DNA from: Bugula neritina
Taxonomy: Eukaryota > Bryozoa > Gymnolaemata > Cheilostomatida > Bugulidae
Direction: 5' to 3'
DNA: 64,000 nucleotides
Assembly (NCBI GenBank): GCA_964035545.1
Contig: OZ037765.1
Location: forward strand, 10,348,698 to 10,412,697
A program made the translations under genes and the position numbers. Each line of letters starts with the position of its first letter. Within the stretch, counting starts at the first letter, position 1. This document shows, piece after piece, positions 1 through 15,604 of the stretch. The notes under the pieces are model-generated. The model was not told where the DNA came from. It did no database searches and saw only the letters and a program-made list of their open reading frames with translations.

Positions 1-3000
1 AGCTTCTATCTGACTCTTAAGGGTGTGAGCCAACTGCTTAGCTCCCGACTTCTCAGCACTAGATGCTGCCTGAAGGACTAGAGATTTCAAGTCAGCTAAT
101 TTCTCTCCAATGCCCTTTGCCAAAGCTTGAGCTTGAACACTATCACCCTGTTTAAAACAACTCAAGAATAAATCAAGGATATAAAAACTCTCGGCAGTTT
201 ATAGTCATCATCCCTGTGAGAAACCCCCGATGGAAGGGTTTTTGTTAAATCCTGCTAAAGACTTTATCATATATAGCACAGGAGCAATTATAACTGGATG
301 CTCTTCCTAACAAACATCACCCCGGTGTTTAGACTTGAACCACAGACCTTGTGTTTACTAGGCCAGCACTCTAATAGATCAAGGATATACATGCAAATAC
401 ATTAGAGAGCAGCCTTGGTCTAGGGGTTAGAGCAGTAGCTTAGTAAACACAAGATCAACGGGTTGAATCCAGTAAAGGGCATTGGTGAAGAGTATCCAGT
501 CATATATGCTCCTTCGCCACAATAAAAAACAAGTCATTAGCCTGTTTTAAAAAAGCCCTTTCTATCAAAAGTTCTCACAGGGATAGCTAGATTATATGAC
601 AAAGTTAATAAAAATATCAACAACAAAAAGTACCCTATGTAGAGTGCTCACTTCAGTGTTAATGCATTTGCTCCTTGGAATATAGTTGTTTTCATTGATG
701 AGAAAATTCATAATGTTTTCATGAGCATTTGGATCTCGATTCAAGCATGGACGAAGCTTAGCAAATAGAACAACAGTCAACAATATTTTTCAAGCTTATT
801 GCATTAACGAAAACAAAATAAATATAGAACTGCAAACCTGTCCACTAGCTCTAAGCTCATTCAATGCATTAACCATTGACTGGACATCACTGACAGTCTT
901 CTTTATGGTCTCAGCATCACGTGGGTTTGGACATCTGCCAGCAGCCACTAGAGCACTTGCTAGCATGTCATGTAGTGCCTTTTCACCTGACAAATGTTTA
1001 CATATAATAGATGTGTTGCAGTATGTAGAGATTTCACAGCTCAAGAAGCTGTAAAATTAATGAATACTATAATAACTCTATTTCAGAGTGAATATAGAAT
1101 ACTCCATAGCTATTGCGATTGCTGTTAAAGATAATAGTTAAGTATGATGCAGGCACCTAAAGTATAGAGTTATCCTCTCTATAAAACACGTGTTGACAAC
1201 TCTAGTCTTCAATACAGTTGCGGTGATAGTGGCTCTTTTTAAGAGGTTTATGCTACTATACAAATCCAGACTTGTGATGCATAAAACATTACATCTTATT
1301 TAGCAGTAAATAGCTATTATGATATGCAGCTCTATGATAATATACCAGTATTTCCTGGCAAAAATAAAATAGGTATTTTTGGAAACACTTTTTCTGTCAC
1401 AAAAACAACATACCACTAGCCCCAGGAAGTGATTGGGTATCTCTTAGCCAATCATGTGCTTCTTGCTGTCTCTGTTCCATTTCATTCTGTAAACATAGGA
1501 CGTAACCGAGTGAAAAACAGAAACACAAAAAAAACATAAAGAAAAAAAAATGTAAATATTTTAATTCTAAAATGTATTTCAAAACTCTACAAAACATTAA
1601 CAAAAACAATTATTTGGTTTATTTCCGATCTGACATATCTTACTATTGCTATAACTTACAGGTACATACACTGTATGCACACAGTGCAGAGCATATCAGG
1701 GGCAAACAACTACTCAGCACCCAACTGCGCTACAATTATATTCAAGTCTGGGTGTCAGCTGTGTCATACATACATGCATACAAATATTCACTAACCAGAA
1801 CATTCTTCAAGATGGCGGCATCGTCAGCCTCTATGTCGTCTTCGCCAGCAGACGTGAGCTGCAGCACCCTGATAATCTCCTCTATCTCCACACCGAGGGC
1901 CTTACACGTGTGATCCCGGTTATTCTTAGCATCAGCGGAAGAAGGGCTGTTGGAGCTGAGTAGGTGAATATACGTTTTAATACCACTAATTAGCACTGGG
2001 GTCAGCACCTTGATCTCTTCCAGACATCTGTAACCAGAGGAAGGTAATCAGGCTAGAGACCAGTAGGGCTGAAACTAGCTGTACTATTGCATCACCACGT
2101 TATAATGTTGATAGAAACACTATAGAAGAGACACACTGGTGTAGTTATGCAGAGTAAAAATAGGTCTGCAGGGAAACACGGTAAATTATTTGCTGATACA
2201 GTCATTGCGTATCTTCCTGTATGCTACTAAGACAAATAATCTATTGAATAGTTAGAGACACCAAATATTGTATACCCCACTGATGCATTCAACATGTGAT
2301 AACACCAGCATCAAATATATTGTGAATTCTAAGCTTAAATGAAGCAGCAAATGAAAGTAACTGGTATAACATTTTCTTTAAATTGGCCCTAATTGTTGTA
2401 AAAGACATAATCTCGTCCATGGAACATTAACAGAGCATACAGTTGTGTCAGTAAGGTTTGCTAACTGCCTCAGCATGTTAGTTTAGAATACAGCATACTT
2501 GATTAGCATAGAATAATAGAATGTATTAATATGATTACGTGTGAAGGAGTGCTTAATGCTGTGACAAATAGCAGGTCACTTGCCAAGAACATTGCCTGCA
2601 GTGTACACACTAATCACATATGAGAAAGTATATCCCGACTAGGGGCAGCAGGTGCTCACCTCAGCAGTATATCCTTATGCACTTGATGTGTCAACTCTTT
2701 CTCCCGGTCATCCACCTGCTTGGTCATCCGAGTGAGCCCGGGGCTTATATTCTAATAAACATAAAATCATTGAGTGCAAGTAGACCAGGGCTGGATGCGG
2801 CTCCAAGCCTATATTTACGTGACCCTCAAAGGCATAACAAATAAAATATATATGACATATATATGACGAATATATGAATTAGAGTAGAAAAATCACTTTT
2901 TAAGTGTCTTATTTATATATGTTCTACAAAATATGTATTATTGGGACTTCATTATGTAATAATTCATAGGAATTTGGAATACAATAATTCGAAAAATACC

Positions 3001-6000
3001 ATTGGCGTGACCCCCAGCCCCAGCACAAAGTGGCCTCACCAAGCCCTCACTTTAAAAAGGTTGGACACCCTTGAAGTAAACTGAATGCATCAGGCATTTG
3101 TTCAGTTATATATTAACAGATGAAAAAAAAGACCCACCTTCACAAAAGTAACTAAATCGTCCATAGATTCAATAACTTCTGTAATGCCGATATACTCTAA
3201 CACTCTTCTGCACTGAGCTATAATCTTTCTAACTTCTGACTCATCGAATGCTAGCAGCAATGCTGACGTGCCTTGCAATATACCTTCAAGTCAAATGATT
3301 ACAAGTAATAATCTCACTACAGCATATGGCTAAGGGTATCAATCAGAATCGTTACAGTTATGAAACACAAAGCCAGGAACAAAACATTATCTTCACAATA
3401 TGTAGAACATATTGATAGTATTTAGTGTTGAATCCTTGTAAATATCACTATACCTCGGTTTACAACATGCTTAGTATATAGATATATATAATATGTTGAG
3501 ATTACACCAAACCAATGTGCCATAGTATGATATAGAACAATGACAGCATTACATTGGGAATTGGTTTAGTCTTTCGACTTCCTATATGAAGTATGTATTA
3601 CATGTAAACTCCTGAACATCGTAAGTTACAACCTACAAACTGTGTGCAATGCAACGTCAAGAAATAAATACTCGTAATACACTGTGTCCATACCTCTGGA
3701 GCCATTTATTAACTTTTTTCTTGCGGGTGCAAAGAAAGGGTCTTCTTTTAGCTTGTTAGAAGCTTCTAGAAGAGAAGTGGCTGCCTCCTCAACTCTCCGA
3801 AGAGCTGGAGGCATATCTTGTTTCAGTATAGCGTCATCACTAGTGTTCACAGTCTCATACCCTATCTGCAAAGTCACATAAACAAGTGCTGTATCTGATA
3901 AGTTGTTCAGAATTCCCAACAGAAAGCTGAAGTCAAAAACTTGTTCATATTCTGACTACACACATCTGATTAGTTACCACATAGTTATACTATTAGTTAC
4001 ACTAACAAACTACGCTAAGAGAAGTAATTTAATAGGTAGTCTAATTTAACAATGGCTATTCTAATAACTGTATATAAAACTTATAGCAAAAACAGTAACT
4101 TTACAGAAGAATCATGCAGTTGAAATATTAGAGAAATTTCAAAGTCTATGATTTAGAGGAAAACCCCCACAAAATAATCTCGTAGAAACAAGCGGAAACT
4201 CCTAATTAGAAAACATCATCTTGCAGGCTACTGAAATTTTATTACTGCTAACAGAGCAATAAAGTCACTTTAAAGGAGTGAATCACACTACGTATTAGGT
4301 GTGGCCTAGCATGTATGTAATACACCAGATAACGGCCTATCTATATGCACTGTATACCCAGGTGAACCAATGAACCTGTTCACTAAACAACTTCTACTAG
4401 TTAAATACCCATGCCACAGCAGGGTAAAATTTCACAACAATTTACAGACCAATGAGCGGAACACTTCAGAAATTCTACACTTCATTTTCAAACATTAGCT
4501 CAACAAAAATGTGAAGCATGTGGAAGGTAACCCATATTGACTGGGTACTTTAGTAAACACTCTATAGCCTAGTTGGTGGTAACTTCACTATCTCACATAC
4601 CTGTATCAGATTATCTACAGCTTGCTTGACAGTGGCTACAGACAGAGATAGGTCTGGCATGGCATTCCCATCTTCTGCTTCTTCGTGTAAAATAACTAGC
4701 CTGGAGACCTGGAGAGAATAGCATAAAACATGTAACCCCCACCTAAACATTAGTGCAGAAAATTGAAGAATGCAAGTCTATTTTATTGTTGTGCTTAATT
4801 TGGAGAAATTGGAGACATAAAATTTATTGAAATATATTGCCTTCCACAGACTAGTAGCGGTTTATATAACATAACTACATTCAAATATTATCTAATAGCT
4901 CAAGGAATTGCCTGGGGATGTGTCTGAAACCAGTGTGGGTATTTTAGCAGACCATATGTACCACAGGCTTTATAGTAGTACTCAGCTAGCGCTGACAATT
5001 GCTATACATTACACAAGACTGGAGTGATAATATCTTACAGAACGTATAATACCTGCTCTAAAATTACTTAGCAGTATAGAAAAATATTTTTCTGGTTCTC
5101 ATGGTGTACTTTTAGGCTACTTTAAGCTAAGTGCGCAAGGAACTTTTACAAATCTCTTGTGCAAAAATCTGTTTAATGACTTTAAAAGAAATAAGGTCAG
5201 TCACTCATGCTCACAACAGTGAGTACTGTAGCTTTACGGCCTGCAATGCATTGTAAGTAGATGCAGTCTGTAATTTGAGGCCGTTATCTTAATAGTAGAA
5301 TTCTTCAGTTAGTCATGTATATCAGACTGCACAGTCTTGTTTACATGAACTCTTGTCAGTTCGTTAGCATTCAGGGGAGAGCTGTTGGAGCATAGCAGCC
5401 ATACATTCAACAGTGTATTGAACCCCCATAGGAGACTCAAGTTAATTATAGTAGGCTACTGATACGTGACTGATCACTGAACAATTGATTTTACCCAACT
5501 AATAATGTCACCAATTTTTGCAAAAAATAATAATATTACTGTTGAAGAAAAACAAGATTCAGTTTCCTGATTTCTCTGAGTTCATTTGTCAGTGTGAATT
5601 ACCAAAAAGTGAATTTGCTCAAGCTACAGCACATCAAGAAATGAACAAATACCTGCATGACTGCTAGTGGGACGTTACTAAGTCACTGGATAGTACAAGT
5701 ACAGAGTACTACTAACAAGATGTTTAGTCACTGCATGACTAAAATAACTTGTCCAACATGTAATCTCTTTGCGATGTCTCAAGACTTTCATTACAGAAAT
5801 TCAGCTTCCCGAGAACTTAGCTTAATTATTGCAGAGTTCAGTGGGAAAATTTCTGTAGCCTTTATTCACTCTCCTTTAAACTCTCTTTATATTGTATACG
5901 TTATTGCATTTTACTTAACTGAATATCTGACTGAATATATCATTATTATATTTTACAGAAACTTGTATTGCATACATATCCATAGTCACAGCAAAGCTGC

Positions 6001-8900
6001 AAAAGCGCTTTCTTTGTTAAATTAACAGCATGCAATGTACTTTTCAAAATATATTTCAATGATTTCTGTGAATGTGCTCAGAGAATGTGTTTCAACTATC
6101 CTGTTGGCTCCAGAGAGAATGATGCATGTTTAAAGCAAACCCTGCAAACTTGCCACCAGTCAGAAAGTTAGAAGAGCCTGTTCTATAGAACCAAGCATAT
6201 TTTAGAGTGAAATACGACCTGCAGAATATGATAGCGGTTTTTTAGTACAATAGATATTATGAGATTCTGAGCTAAACTCCTTAGGCAATCACTTTATTGA
6301 TCATATTAAAAGATTATGTCTTTTAAAACTGATAGCTTATTTTAGAAATCAAAGTGCCAGCCTAAAGTACAAAAGTATATGAACTATTAGTTCACAGCTT
6401 CAGCAATAAATTACTTTTCTGAGTTGATTCACTGTGGTTTGAGTTTAAAGAGCTGCTTAGGTAAATACTAATAGCAATACACTAACTTTAGGAAAGGGAA
6501 AGCTAACACTTTCACTAGTGTTATGATTAAAAATGTCTTTGAAAATGATTTTTTATAAAAGACAAACAAATAAATACATTTTACAGAATATATGTATGTA
6601 CTATGTTGCATATCATGAAAAATGAAACTACACTAAAATTAATCTGTGAATTATCACAGCTTGTCTACATGCAAACGTTATATATTATATCCGTATCTTT
6701 TAAATTGCAACATGCTGCATTCAAGCATGCGAGTAAAAGCATCTATTGTTTGCTAGAATGGACATCCCATCTTACTAAGTGCACAACCTACAAATCTGGC
6801 TAACAGCTCCTTAAAAATAACCTGGGCTATCATATGTTCAAGAGTTTGTTATGAATAATGAATAATATACGTCTGCAAGTAAACTTTATCTGCCATGACT
6901 GAAGTCTATAATCAGAGCTAGATCAAAGTCGCAGCAAGTCACATCAAGTTAATGGCTAACTAAGTGAATTGAAATTAAGTCGTGATCCTGATGAAAAAAC
7001 TCAAGTCAAGTCAAAGTTAAGTCAATGACTTGAGTCAACTTGAATTGACTTGAAAGTAATGGATCAGAAGTTGGTATATATTCTAATGTCTATATAAATT
7101 CTAAAAGATCAGAATTATTGGAAATTGGTCGATAGTTTTATGGATTTAACAGGTTGGATAAAAGGAACAAATTTTCACTTTCGGGTCTAGTTACTTTCGC
7201 ATTATTGCTAACTGTATTCAGTGACAAATAATAAAATTAAAAATAACCATTAATGCTTAAATTCTAGAGAACACAATAGCAATTACATCTTTCTAATGAC
7301 ATTTAAACTGAAATAAAAATAATAAATAATATACAATTTAATAATTTATACTGTAGTAATTTTGTACAATTTTCAGCAAAATGCCTATATACCTCAACTA
7401 TTTTACAAACTAAGTTGAGTGCTTTTATAAATATTTAATATCAAGTAAAAAAGCTTGGGGTTTTTACTTGCTTAAATTTTAAAGACTTGCAACGACTTAA
7501 CTAAACTTTACACTGAATGATTTTAGCAAGTTACTGAGTCAAGAAATATCAAGCATTGGGAATTTGGAGCAGTTCAGATAATTAGGCAGTGAAAACTATG
7601 GTCTTAAAATGAATCAATAAATCTAGCCATTGTCAAGTAAGTTAGTTTATCGAGTAGAAGAAGATTGAAGCTTCAACTTTTAAATTAATATTGCAATTGT
7701 AACTTTGTTTTAAAATTATTAGCATTTTCTAGATGATGCTACCCAACTGCAGCTTATAATTAATAATTATAAGCTGTAAAAATATTATAAATATTATTTA
7801 GTTTTGCTGAAAATAATGTTATAAGAGTTCACAGTGAGTATTTCAAATTAGGGTCCACAAATTAAACCAAAAATCTCAAAGGTAATTGTGCATGGTGGTT
7901 TAATGGACATTATTGAAATCAAAAGCATTTTTGATGGCAAATTTTAGGGTTTTGTATAGCATAACTAAGTCATTCCTTTGTTTTCATTTACACACTAATG
8001 TCTACAATACTTATAATAATATTCATACCATGAGTATCATGAGAAACGGGTATTGAGTTTTGTCATAGTCATAGTGATAGTCAAAGAATGTCATAGTGGT
8101 ACTGACAACACATCACAGTAGAGTGCTAATTTTAAAGATCACATGTATTGATGCCAGAAATACAAGTAACTATAAAACCATGAGAGAATCTAAGACTTGG
8201 ACTAAATATAAATCTACAATAGAAAAAAAATCCTATATTATTATTATTGAATAATCAATCATCCATCAATGTCAATGTGAATGCCAAGTTCAATCACAAT
8301 TTTGATTCAATGTGCAATTGCATAAAGTATCACTATCACTATAACAGTGATAAACTTGTACTTGTAGTACTACAGTCAGTAGTGAGTAGACGTAGTAATA
8401 CAGACAGTGACACTGAAAATAGTGATAGTTCAGCTGTGCCTGTAGTACTAATACTAATAATAATACTAAGTCTAATTGACATAGTAAGATAGTAATAATA
8501 ATACTAATCGTAAAAATAATACTAATACTAATAGTAATACTCAGAATTCGAATACTCATACTGAAAGTGAACAGTGGTTGACTAATACAGTAATAGTAAT
8601 AGTAATTGAGTAATTCTAGTAGTAGCACTAGTAGTAGTACTACTACTAGTAGTGGTAGTACTAAAACTATTAGTATTATTATTACTATTAGTATTAGATT
8701 TAGTATTACTATTAGTATTACTAATAGTAATAGTAATACTAATATTTATATTAATAAAGTAATATTAGTTATTACTAACTACAACCAGTGGCAGTACTTA
8801 GTAACTAAGTACTGGTTGAAGTGGTTGTACTTGACTACTTTACCTGCTGTGCTACAGGCTCCAGTATACTTTCTATAGTTTTGGTATGAAAAACTGGCAT
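1..8900 (-). CDS. VCL: Vinculin, N-terminal part (9 exons, runs off left edge)
   Basis: Vinculin is the actin-binding scaffold of focal adhesions and adherens junctions; its helical head binds talin and alpha-catenin. The minus-strand coding exons, in transcript order, are 8900-8844, 4708-4601, 3865-3694, 3271-3138, 2751-2660, 2027-1796, 1486-1414, 986-838 and 147-1 (cut by the window edge). All junctions have AG/GT borders and consistent phase, giving 388 codons. The start is clear: exon 1 reads [19 protein letters not shown], the vinculin N-terminus. It is followed by [71 protein letters not shown] and AHDWLRD, all in the family order. Alpha-catenin is excluded by this N-terminus and by the DMPPA block. 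The first coding intron is 4.1 kb. The middle repeats, proline hinge and actin-binding tail lie beyond position 1. No truncation or frameshift is seen. Confidence 0.96.
184..377 (-). mobile_element. tRNA-derived SINE, copy 1, with 12-bp target duplication
   Basis: Minus-strand copy of the window's dominant SINE, about 194 bp. It is flanked by the perfect direct repeat ATCAAGGATATA at 172-183 and 378-389, so the insertion is precise. Read on the minus strand it has a degraded tRNA-like head, a central block resembling AGGAAGAGCATCCAG, and a tail with CCCTTCCATCGGGGG and CTCACAGGGATGATGAC. It sits in a vinculin intron, about 37 bp upstream in transcript terms of the exon at 147-1. Confidence 0.85.
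404..590 (+). mobile_element. tRNA-derived SINE, copy 2
   Basis: Plus-strand copy beginning GAGAGCAGCCTTGGTCTAGG (box-A-like TGGTCTAGGGGTTAGAGCAG), with box-B-like GGGTTGAATCC, the central GGCATTGGTGAAGAGTATCC block, and the tail ending CTCACAGGGATAGCTAG. It lies head to head with copy 1, about 25 bp apart, in the same vinculin intron. Confidence 0.82.
2783..3076. mobile_element. hAT-like non-autonomous element, left-truncated
   Basis: Matches the element at 32216-32547 over GGGCTGGATGCGGCTCC, GTGACCCTCAAAGGCATAA and a shared AT-rich core. It ends in GGTTGGACACCCTTGA, the inverted complement of the family start GCTGTCCAAC. The first 20 or so bases of the left end are missing. It is in a vinculin intron, close to the acceptor of the exon at 2751-2660. 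The hAT assignment rests only on the CAGGGCTGTCCAAC-type terminus and is tentative. Confidence 0.6.
6930..7065. repeat. Inverted AAGTCAA-rich block in vinculin intron 1
   Basis: Clustered, oppositely oriented copies of TCAAGTCAA and TTGACTTGA, for example CTCAAGTCAAGTCAAAG followed by CTTGAGTCAACTTGAATTG. A related ACTTGCAACGACTTAACT segment lies at about 7485. This may be the arm of a decayed foldback element. The rest of 4.8-8.2 kb in this intron is AT-rich with nothing else I can support. Confidence 0.4.
8380..8775. repeat. Degenerate (TAG/TAC)n trinucleotide tract with strand switch
   Basis: Imperfect trinucleotide array of AGT, ACT and ATT units. It switches strand around 8620-8655 (AGTAGTAGTACTACTACTAG), which makes a self-complementary core. 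It lies in the first coding intron of vinculin, about 70 bp downstream in transcript terms of exon 1. Related tracts occur at about 58620-59035 and 60710-60920. Confidence 0.75.
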
Positions 8901-11919
<3,019 letters not shown>

Positions 11920-12037
11920 TGTTATATTCACTGAGGTATATTTCCAATGACTAAAACCACGCTGGTATGCGCAGCGTTACAACTAACAAAAACCGGATAT
12001 ACAATATTGAATAAATGGGCGGAGCCAAAATATAACA
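11920..12037 (-). repeat. 3' LTR of the Gypsy-class element
   Basis: 118 bp, almost identical to 15486-15604; the only difference noticed is CAATGAC versus CAATTGAC. It has TG...CA termini and is bordered outside by the target duplicate GTAAG. Confidence 0.95.
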
Positions 12038-12158
12038 GATTCTCCCTTTACAAAGCTTGACTTACAAAACATTCAAGAAACAAACAAGTAATAAATCCAA
12101 AGTAAGACAGAAAGAAATGAAAGAACAATGTAACTGCAAAATAATAAAATTGAAAGTA

Positions 12159-12764
12159 TTATAAGTCTAACAGCACTCTTGGCTTATGTATCCTATTTGA
12201 ACGCCTTGGCTCTGGAGGTGTGGTGACAGGTGCTGAAAGTGTACTCACAGTTGCAGGAGTTTGAAGACTATCAGGACGAGGCTCCATGTGCTCAGAGGTT
12301 GGACCTGTTTGAGGTGCAGAGACTGGCGGCAAATAGCTTAATGAAGGAGGTGTGTTCCTAGAAATTAAATCACATGGCACACCGGTAAATGGCTGAACAC
12401 TGATATCTAAAGGAGTGGTTTCATTTTGGTCATTAGCTATTTTTGCTTCCCGGTGCTTGAGTTGGTCTACATAGCGTTTCCATTTCTTTTCTCCTACCTG
12501 TACGAAATAACACAACGGGCCAACCTGGTCAATTATTACCCCTTTTTTCCATTTAACAGTTCCAAAGTAACACCTCACCCAAACATCTGAGCCTATGTCA
12601 AATTTACGATGTATAGCTATAGGACCTGCATCATGTAGTTTTGATGTTATGTCAGGCTTTAAGCAATCAAGCCTTGTTCTCAATGTTCGACCAAGCAATA
12701 AAGTTGCAGGGCTCTCACCAGTAGTTGCATAGTGAGGAGCATTATGATAAGCCAACAAATACAC
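12159..12764 (-). pseudogene. Integrase C-terminal tail of the Gypsy-class element (frameshifted)
   Basis: About 200 codons continuing the integrase in another frame. It contains AYHNAPHYATTGESPATLLL and LLGRTLRTRLD, typical of the end of Gypsy integrases, then a basic proline-rich tail ending RRSNRIHKPRVLLDL. The upstream ORF runs on a further 85 bases past 12764 in a nonsense frame, so a single small indel separates the two near 12770. Confidence 0.8.
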
Positions 12765-14341
12765 AACCGATACTGTAAATCTAAACCTTGAGAGGCCCTT
12801 AGAGCACTTTTGACTGTTTGTACAAACCGCTCTGCTAAACCATTAGTAGCTGGATGATAGGGTGCACTTTTTTTATACTTGATGCTCAAATGTGCCAAAA
12901 AGGCTTCAAACTCTTCGCTACAAAATTGTGGTCCGTTGTCACTGACCAGCTCCATAGGCACACCCCATCTAGCAAAGATTGGCCTAAGCATGTTTATAGT
13001 ACTTTGGGAGGTGGTAGATTTTGTAACACACACTTCAGGCCACTTAGAATATGAATCCACCACTACTAGTAACATATGACCTTCTACAGGACCAGCATAG
13101 TCAATATGAATGCGCTGATATGGTCGAGTTGTGGGTAGCCATGGGTGTGTATTAACTGCTTTAGGGTCATTACTCATAGACATGCATGAATCGCAAGACC
13201 TGCTAGTTGCTTCAATATCCTTGTCTAAGCCTGGCCACCACATAAATGACCTTGCTACAGATTTCATTTTACATATACCTAAATGCTCAACATGCAATTC
13301 CTTTAACAGAGGGTTTTGAAGAGAACGTGGGATAACTACTTGATTTCCCCACATAACTACTCCTGAAATGATAGATAGCTCATTTCTCCTAGCAAAGAAA
13401 GGGTTCAGATCCCAGTCGGCCTCACACAATTTTTGAGGCCAGCCCTCTCTCACTAGTCTGAATACCTTACACAGTGTTGGGTCTTTAGCAGTGAGCTTAG
13501 CAACCTGTAAGGAAGTGATAGGAAGTCCAAGATTGTCAACTTTAAAAGTAAAGGCATGGGGCTCTTCATTCAATTCATTAGCAGCTACTGAATCAGGATA
13601 CCGGGAAAGAAAATCTGCCCTATTATCTTTGCTTCTGCGCCACTCAACGGTGTAATCATATCTTGAAAGCTTTAAAGCCCACCTTTGAATACGCTCTGCT
13701 GTCATAACCGGAAGCCCCCTCTCTGGGGCAAATATTCTACTTAGAGCCTGATTGTCCGTCACTAGAGTAAACTTTCGCCTATATAAGAAATGCCTGAATT
13801 TTTCTAACCCAAAAACAACAGCCAAACCTTCTCGCTCATTTTGTGGATACAAAACCTGCGCAGATGTTAATTTTTGAAATCCAAATTGTATGGGGCGTTT
13901 TACATCATCAATAACGTGTGAAAGAACTGCTGCTATGCCTACTCTTGAGGCATCACACGTTAGTTTCACAGGCAAGTTTCGGTTAAAGTGAACTAGCAGC
14001 TTACTTTCTCTCAATAAGGTTTTAGATTTTTCAAAAGCATTCTGGGCCGTCTTATCCCAAACAAATTTAGCATTGGCCTTAAGCAAAGCATTCAAAGGGG
14101 CAACAGTCGCAGCAAGGTTGGGCAAGTAACGCCTGTAAAAACTCAGTAGGCCCACATAAGATCTCACTTTTGATTTATCCTTAGGTGCCTCAGTTTCAAG
14201 GATGCTATCTAACTTGGCAGGAATTGGTCTAATGCCCTCACCATTAATTATGTGACCAAGATATTTCACTTCTGGCTTCAGAAAAGAACATTTTGAGTGC
14301 TTTAATTTTAAACCATGTTCTTTTATACGTTTGAAAACCAA
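12765..14341 (-). pseudogene. RT C-terminal part, RNase H and integrase of the Gypsy-class element
   Basis: One long open frame. From the N-terminus it has the RT thumb (KCSFLKPEVKYLGHII), the tether (YRRYLPNLAATVAPLN), RNase H (LTCDASRVGIAAVLSH, VTDNQALSRIF), then integrase with its zinc-binding part (HVEHLG...CDSC) and the catalytic core, with acidic residues in HIDYAGP, SDNGPQF and NGLAERFVQ. Its 5' end is offset by one base from the upstream RT frame at about 14345-14365, where AGK is followed by a stop. Its 3' end is frameshifted near 12770. Both breaks argue for an inactive copy. Confidence 0.9.
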
Positions 14342-14364
14342 CTCTAGCCTATGGTTATGTTCCT

Positions 14365-14940
14365 CTACTTCCCTGCAACCAATATGTCATCATAATATAT
14401 ATGAACACCTTCTATACCATTAAGCACATGTTCTATGGCATTTTGCCACAAGGAAGGAGCAGTCTTGATACCATACGGCAGTCTGTTATACTGATACAAG
14501 CCTCTATGGGTGACCAGTGTTAGCAACTCTTTGGATGACTCATGTATGACCATCTGATTATATGCTTGGGCAAAATCTAGGTTTGAGAAATATTTGTTTC
14601 CTGCTAAATCACACAGAATTTTTTCCATGTTTATTTGAGGTGGTGCTACTTCCTTAAGAAGAGGGTTGACTGTCGACTTAAAATCACCGCAAGGTCTGAC
14701 TGAGCCATCAGGTTTGGGGATAAAGAGTAAGCTAGTGGACCAGCTACTGTGTTCAACAGGTGTCAAAATTCCTTCATTAATTAGCCTATCAAGCTCCTTA
14801 TCTACTACAGACTGAAGTGCAATAGGCACTCTGTAAGGTTTAGAGCATTTGAGGGTAGCGCCATCAACCAACTCAAGCTTAACTGGTGAACCTTTTAGCA
14901 AACCTTGACCTTTAAAAATATCAGAGTACGCAGCCAGCAA
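14365..14940 (-). pseudogene. RT N-terminal part of the Gypsy-class element
   Basis: About 190 codons of Gypsy reverse transcriptase: VKLELVDGATLKCSKPYRVP, LLFIPKPDGSVRPCGDF, YFSNLDFAQAYNQM, RLPYGIKTAPS and the catalytic box YYDDILVAGK. It follows the gag fragment with only about 15 bp between them. A zinc knuckle and an aspartic protease normally occupy this junction, so they appear to be deleted here. Confidence 0.9.
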
Positions 14941-14954
14941 TCGTTCTATGCCAT

Positions 14955-15424
14955 TTACCGATGAACTAAAGTCACAGCATTATCCCATGTCAGAGTTGTG
15001 CCTTCTCTTATCAATGCTTGTCTGATTGTGTCAGACCTGACACCAATCACAAGCCTGTTCCATAGCTTTTGTTTTAACTGCTCAGTGGGTCCGAAGTTGC
15101 AGTGTGTAGACAGTGCTTTGAGAGCCAGAATCAAGTCAGAAACTGACTCAGTAGGTGATTGCGTTCTGGTATCAAATACATACGCTTCTGCTACCTCATT
15201 CTTAGCTCCAAAATGATGGTCAAACAGCTCCAGCAAGCCAGTATAATTCATTTCGTTGATTGATGTAGGGGCTGATAAGCTTACTAATAGGCTCACACCT
15301 TCACTCCCAAGCATAGCAATAAAAGCTGCTTTTCGCTTTTCATTTTTATTAATATCATTCACTATTAGCCATGTCGTAAATCTTCTGTGTCCTGCTTGAA
15401 TTCACTTATGTTGCCCACGGGCAT
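14955..15424 (-). pseudogene. gag fragment of the Gypsy-class element
   Basis: A capsid-like stretch (NKNEKRKAAFIAMLG, LLELFDHHFGAKNEVAEAYV, PTESVSDLILALKALSTHC, NAVTLVHR) of the kind that precedes RT in many invertebrate Gypsy elements. The likely original start codon is at 15424 (MPVGNISEFKQDTEDL), but that frame ends within 20 codons and the capsid frame resumes one base off, so the 5' end carries an indel and probably a deletion. No CCHC knuckle is seen at the 3' end. Confidence 0.72.
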
Positions 15425-15485
15425 AGTTAGAGAAAAATATTGAGTTCAAAATAATAAAAATAAAGACCATCAATCGTCGCCAGCT

Positions 15486-15604
15486 TGTTATATTCACTGA
15501 GGTATATTTCCAATTGACTAAAACCACGCTGGTATGCGCAGCGTTACAACTAACAAAAACCGGATATACAATATTGAATAAATGGGCGGAGCCAAAATAT
15601 AACA
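15486..15604 (-). repeat. 5' LTR of the Gypsy-class element
   Basis: 119 bp; the 5' LTR relative to the minus-strand coding direction. It is followed outside by GTAAG, the second copy of the target site. Confidence 0.95.

Larger units (their letters stand above)
11920..15604 (-). mobile_element. Gypsy-class LTR retrotransposon, full length but defective
   Basis: A 3685-bp element bounded by LTRs of 118 bp (11920-12037) and 119 bp (15486-15604). The LTRs start and end TGTTATA...TATAACA and differ by about one base, so the insertion is recent. The host target GTAAG is duplicated at 11915-11919 and 15605-15609. Transcribed on the minus strand, the order is 5' LTR, a putative primer-binding site starting TGGCGACGATTG next to 15486, a short gag, RT, RNase H, integrase, a purine run AAAGGGAGA near 12041-12050, and 3' LTR. 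The Gypsy order (RT before integrase) is evident. No env-like ORF is present. It is nested in a LINE. Several frameshifts and a missing protease make autonomy unlikely. Confidence 0.95.

Noticed and set aside
5640-5690. Candidate first coding exon of vinculin ending at an ACCTG-type donor
   Set aside because: Sequence before the donor does not match vinculin and contains a stop; the true exon is at 8900-8844.
5657-6025. 122-codon plus-strand ORF in vinculin intron 1
   Set aside because: No splice context, low-complexity hydrophobic composition, no recognisable motif.
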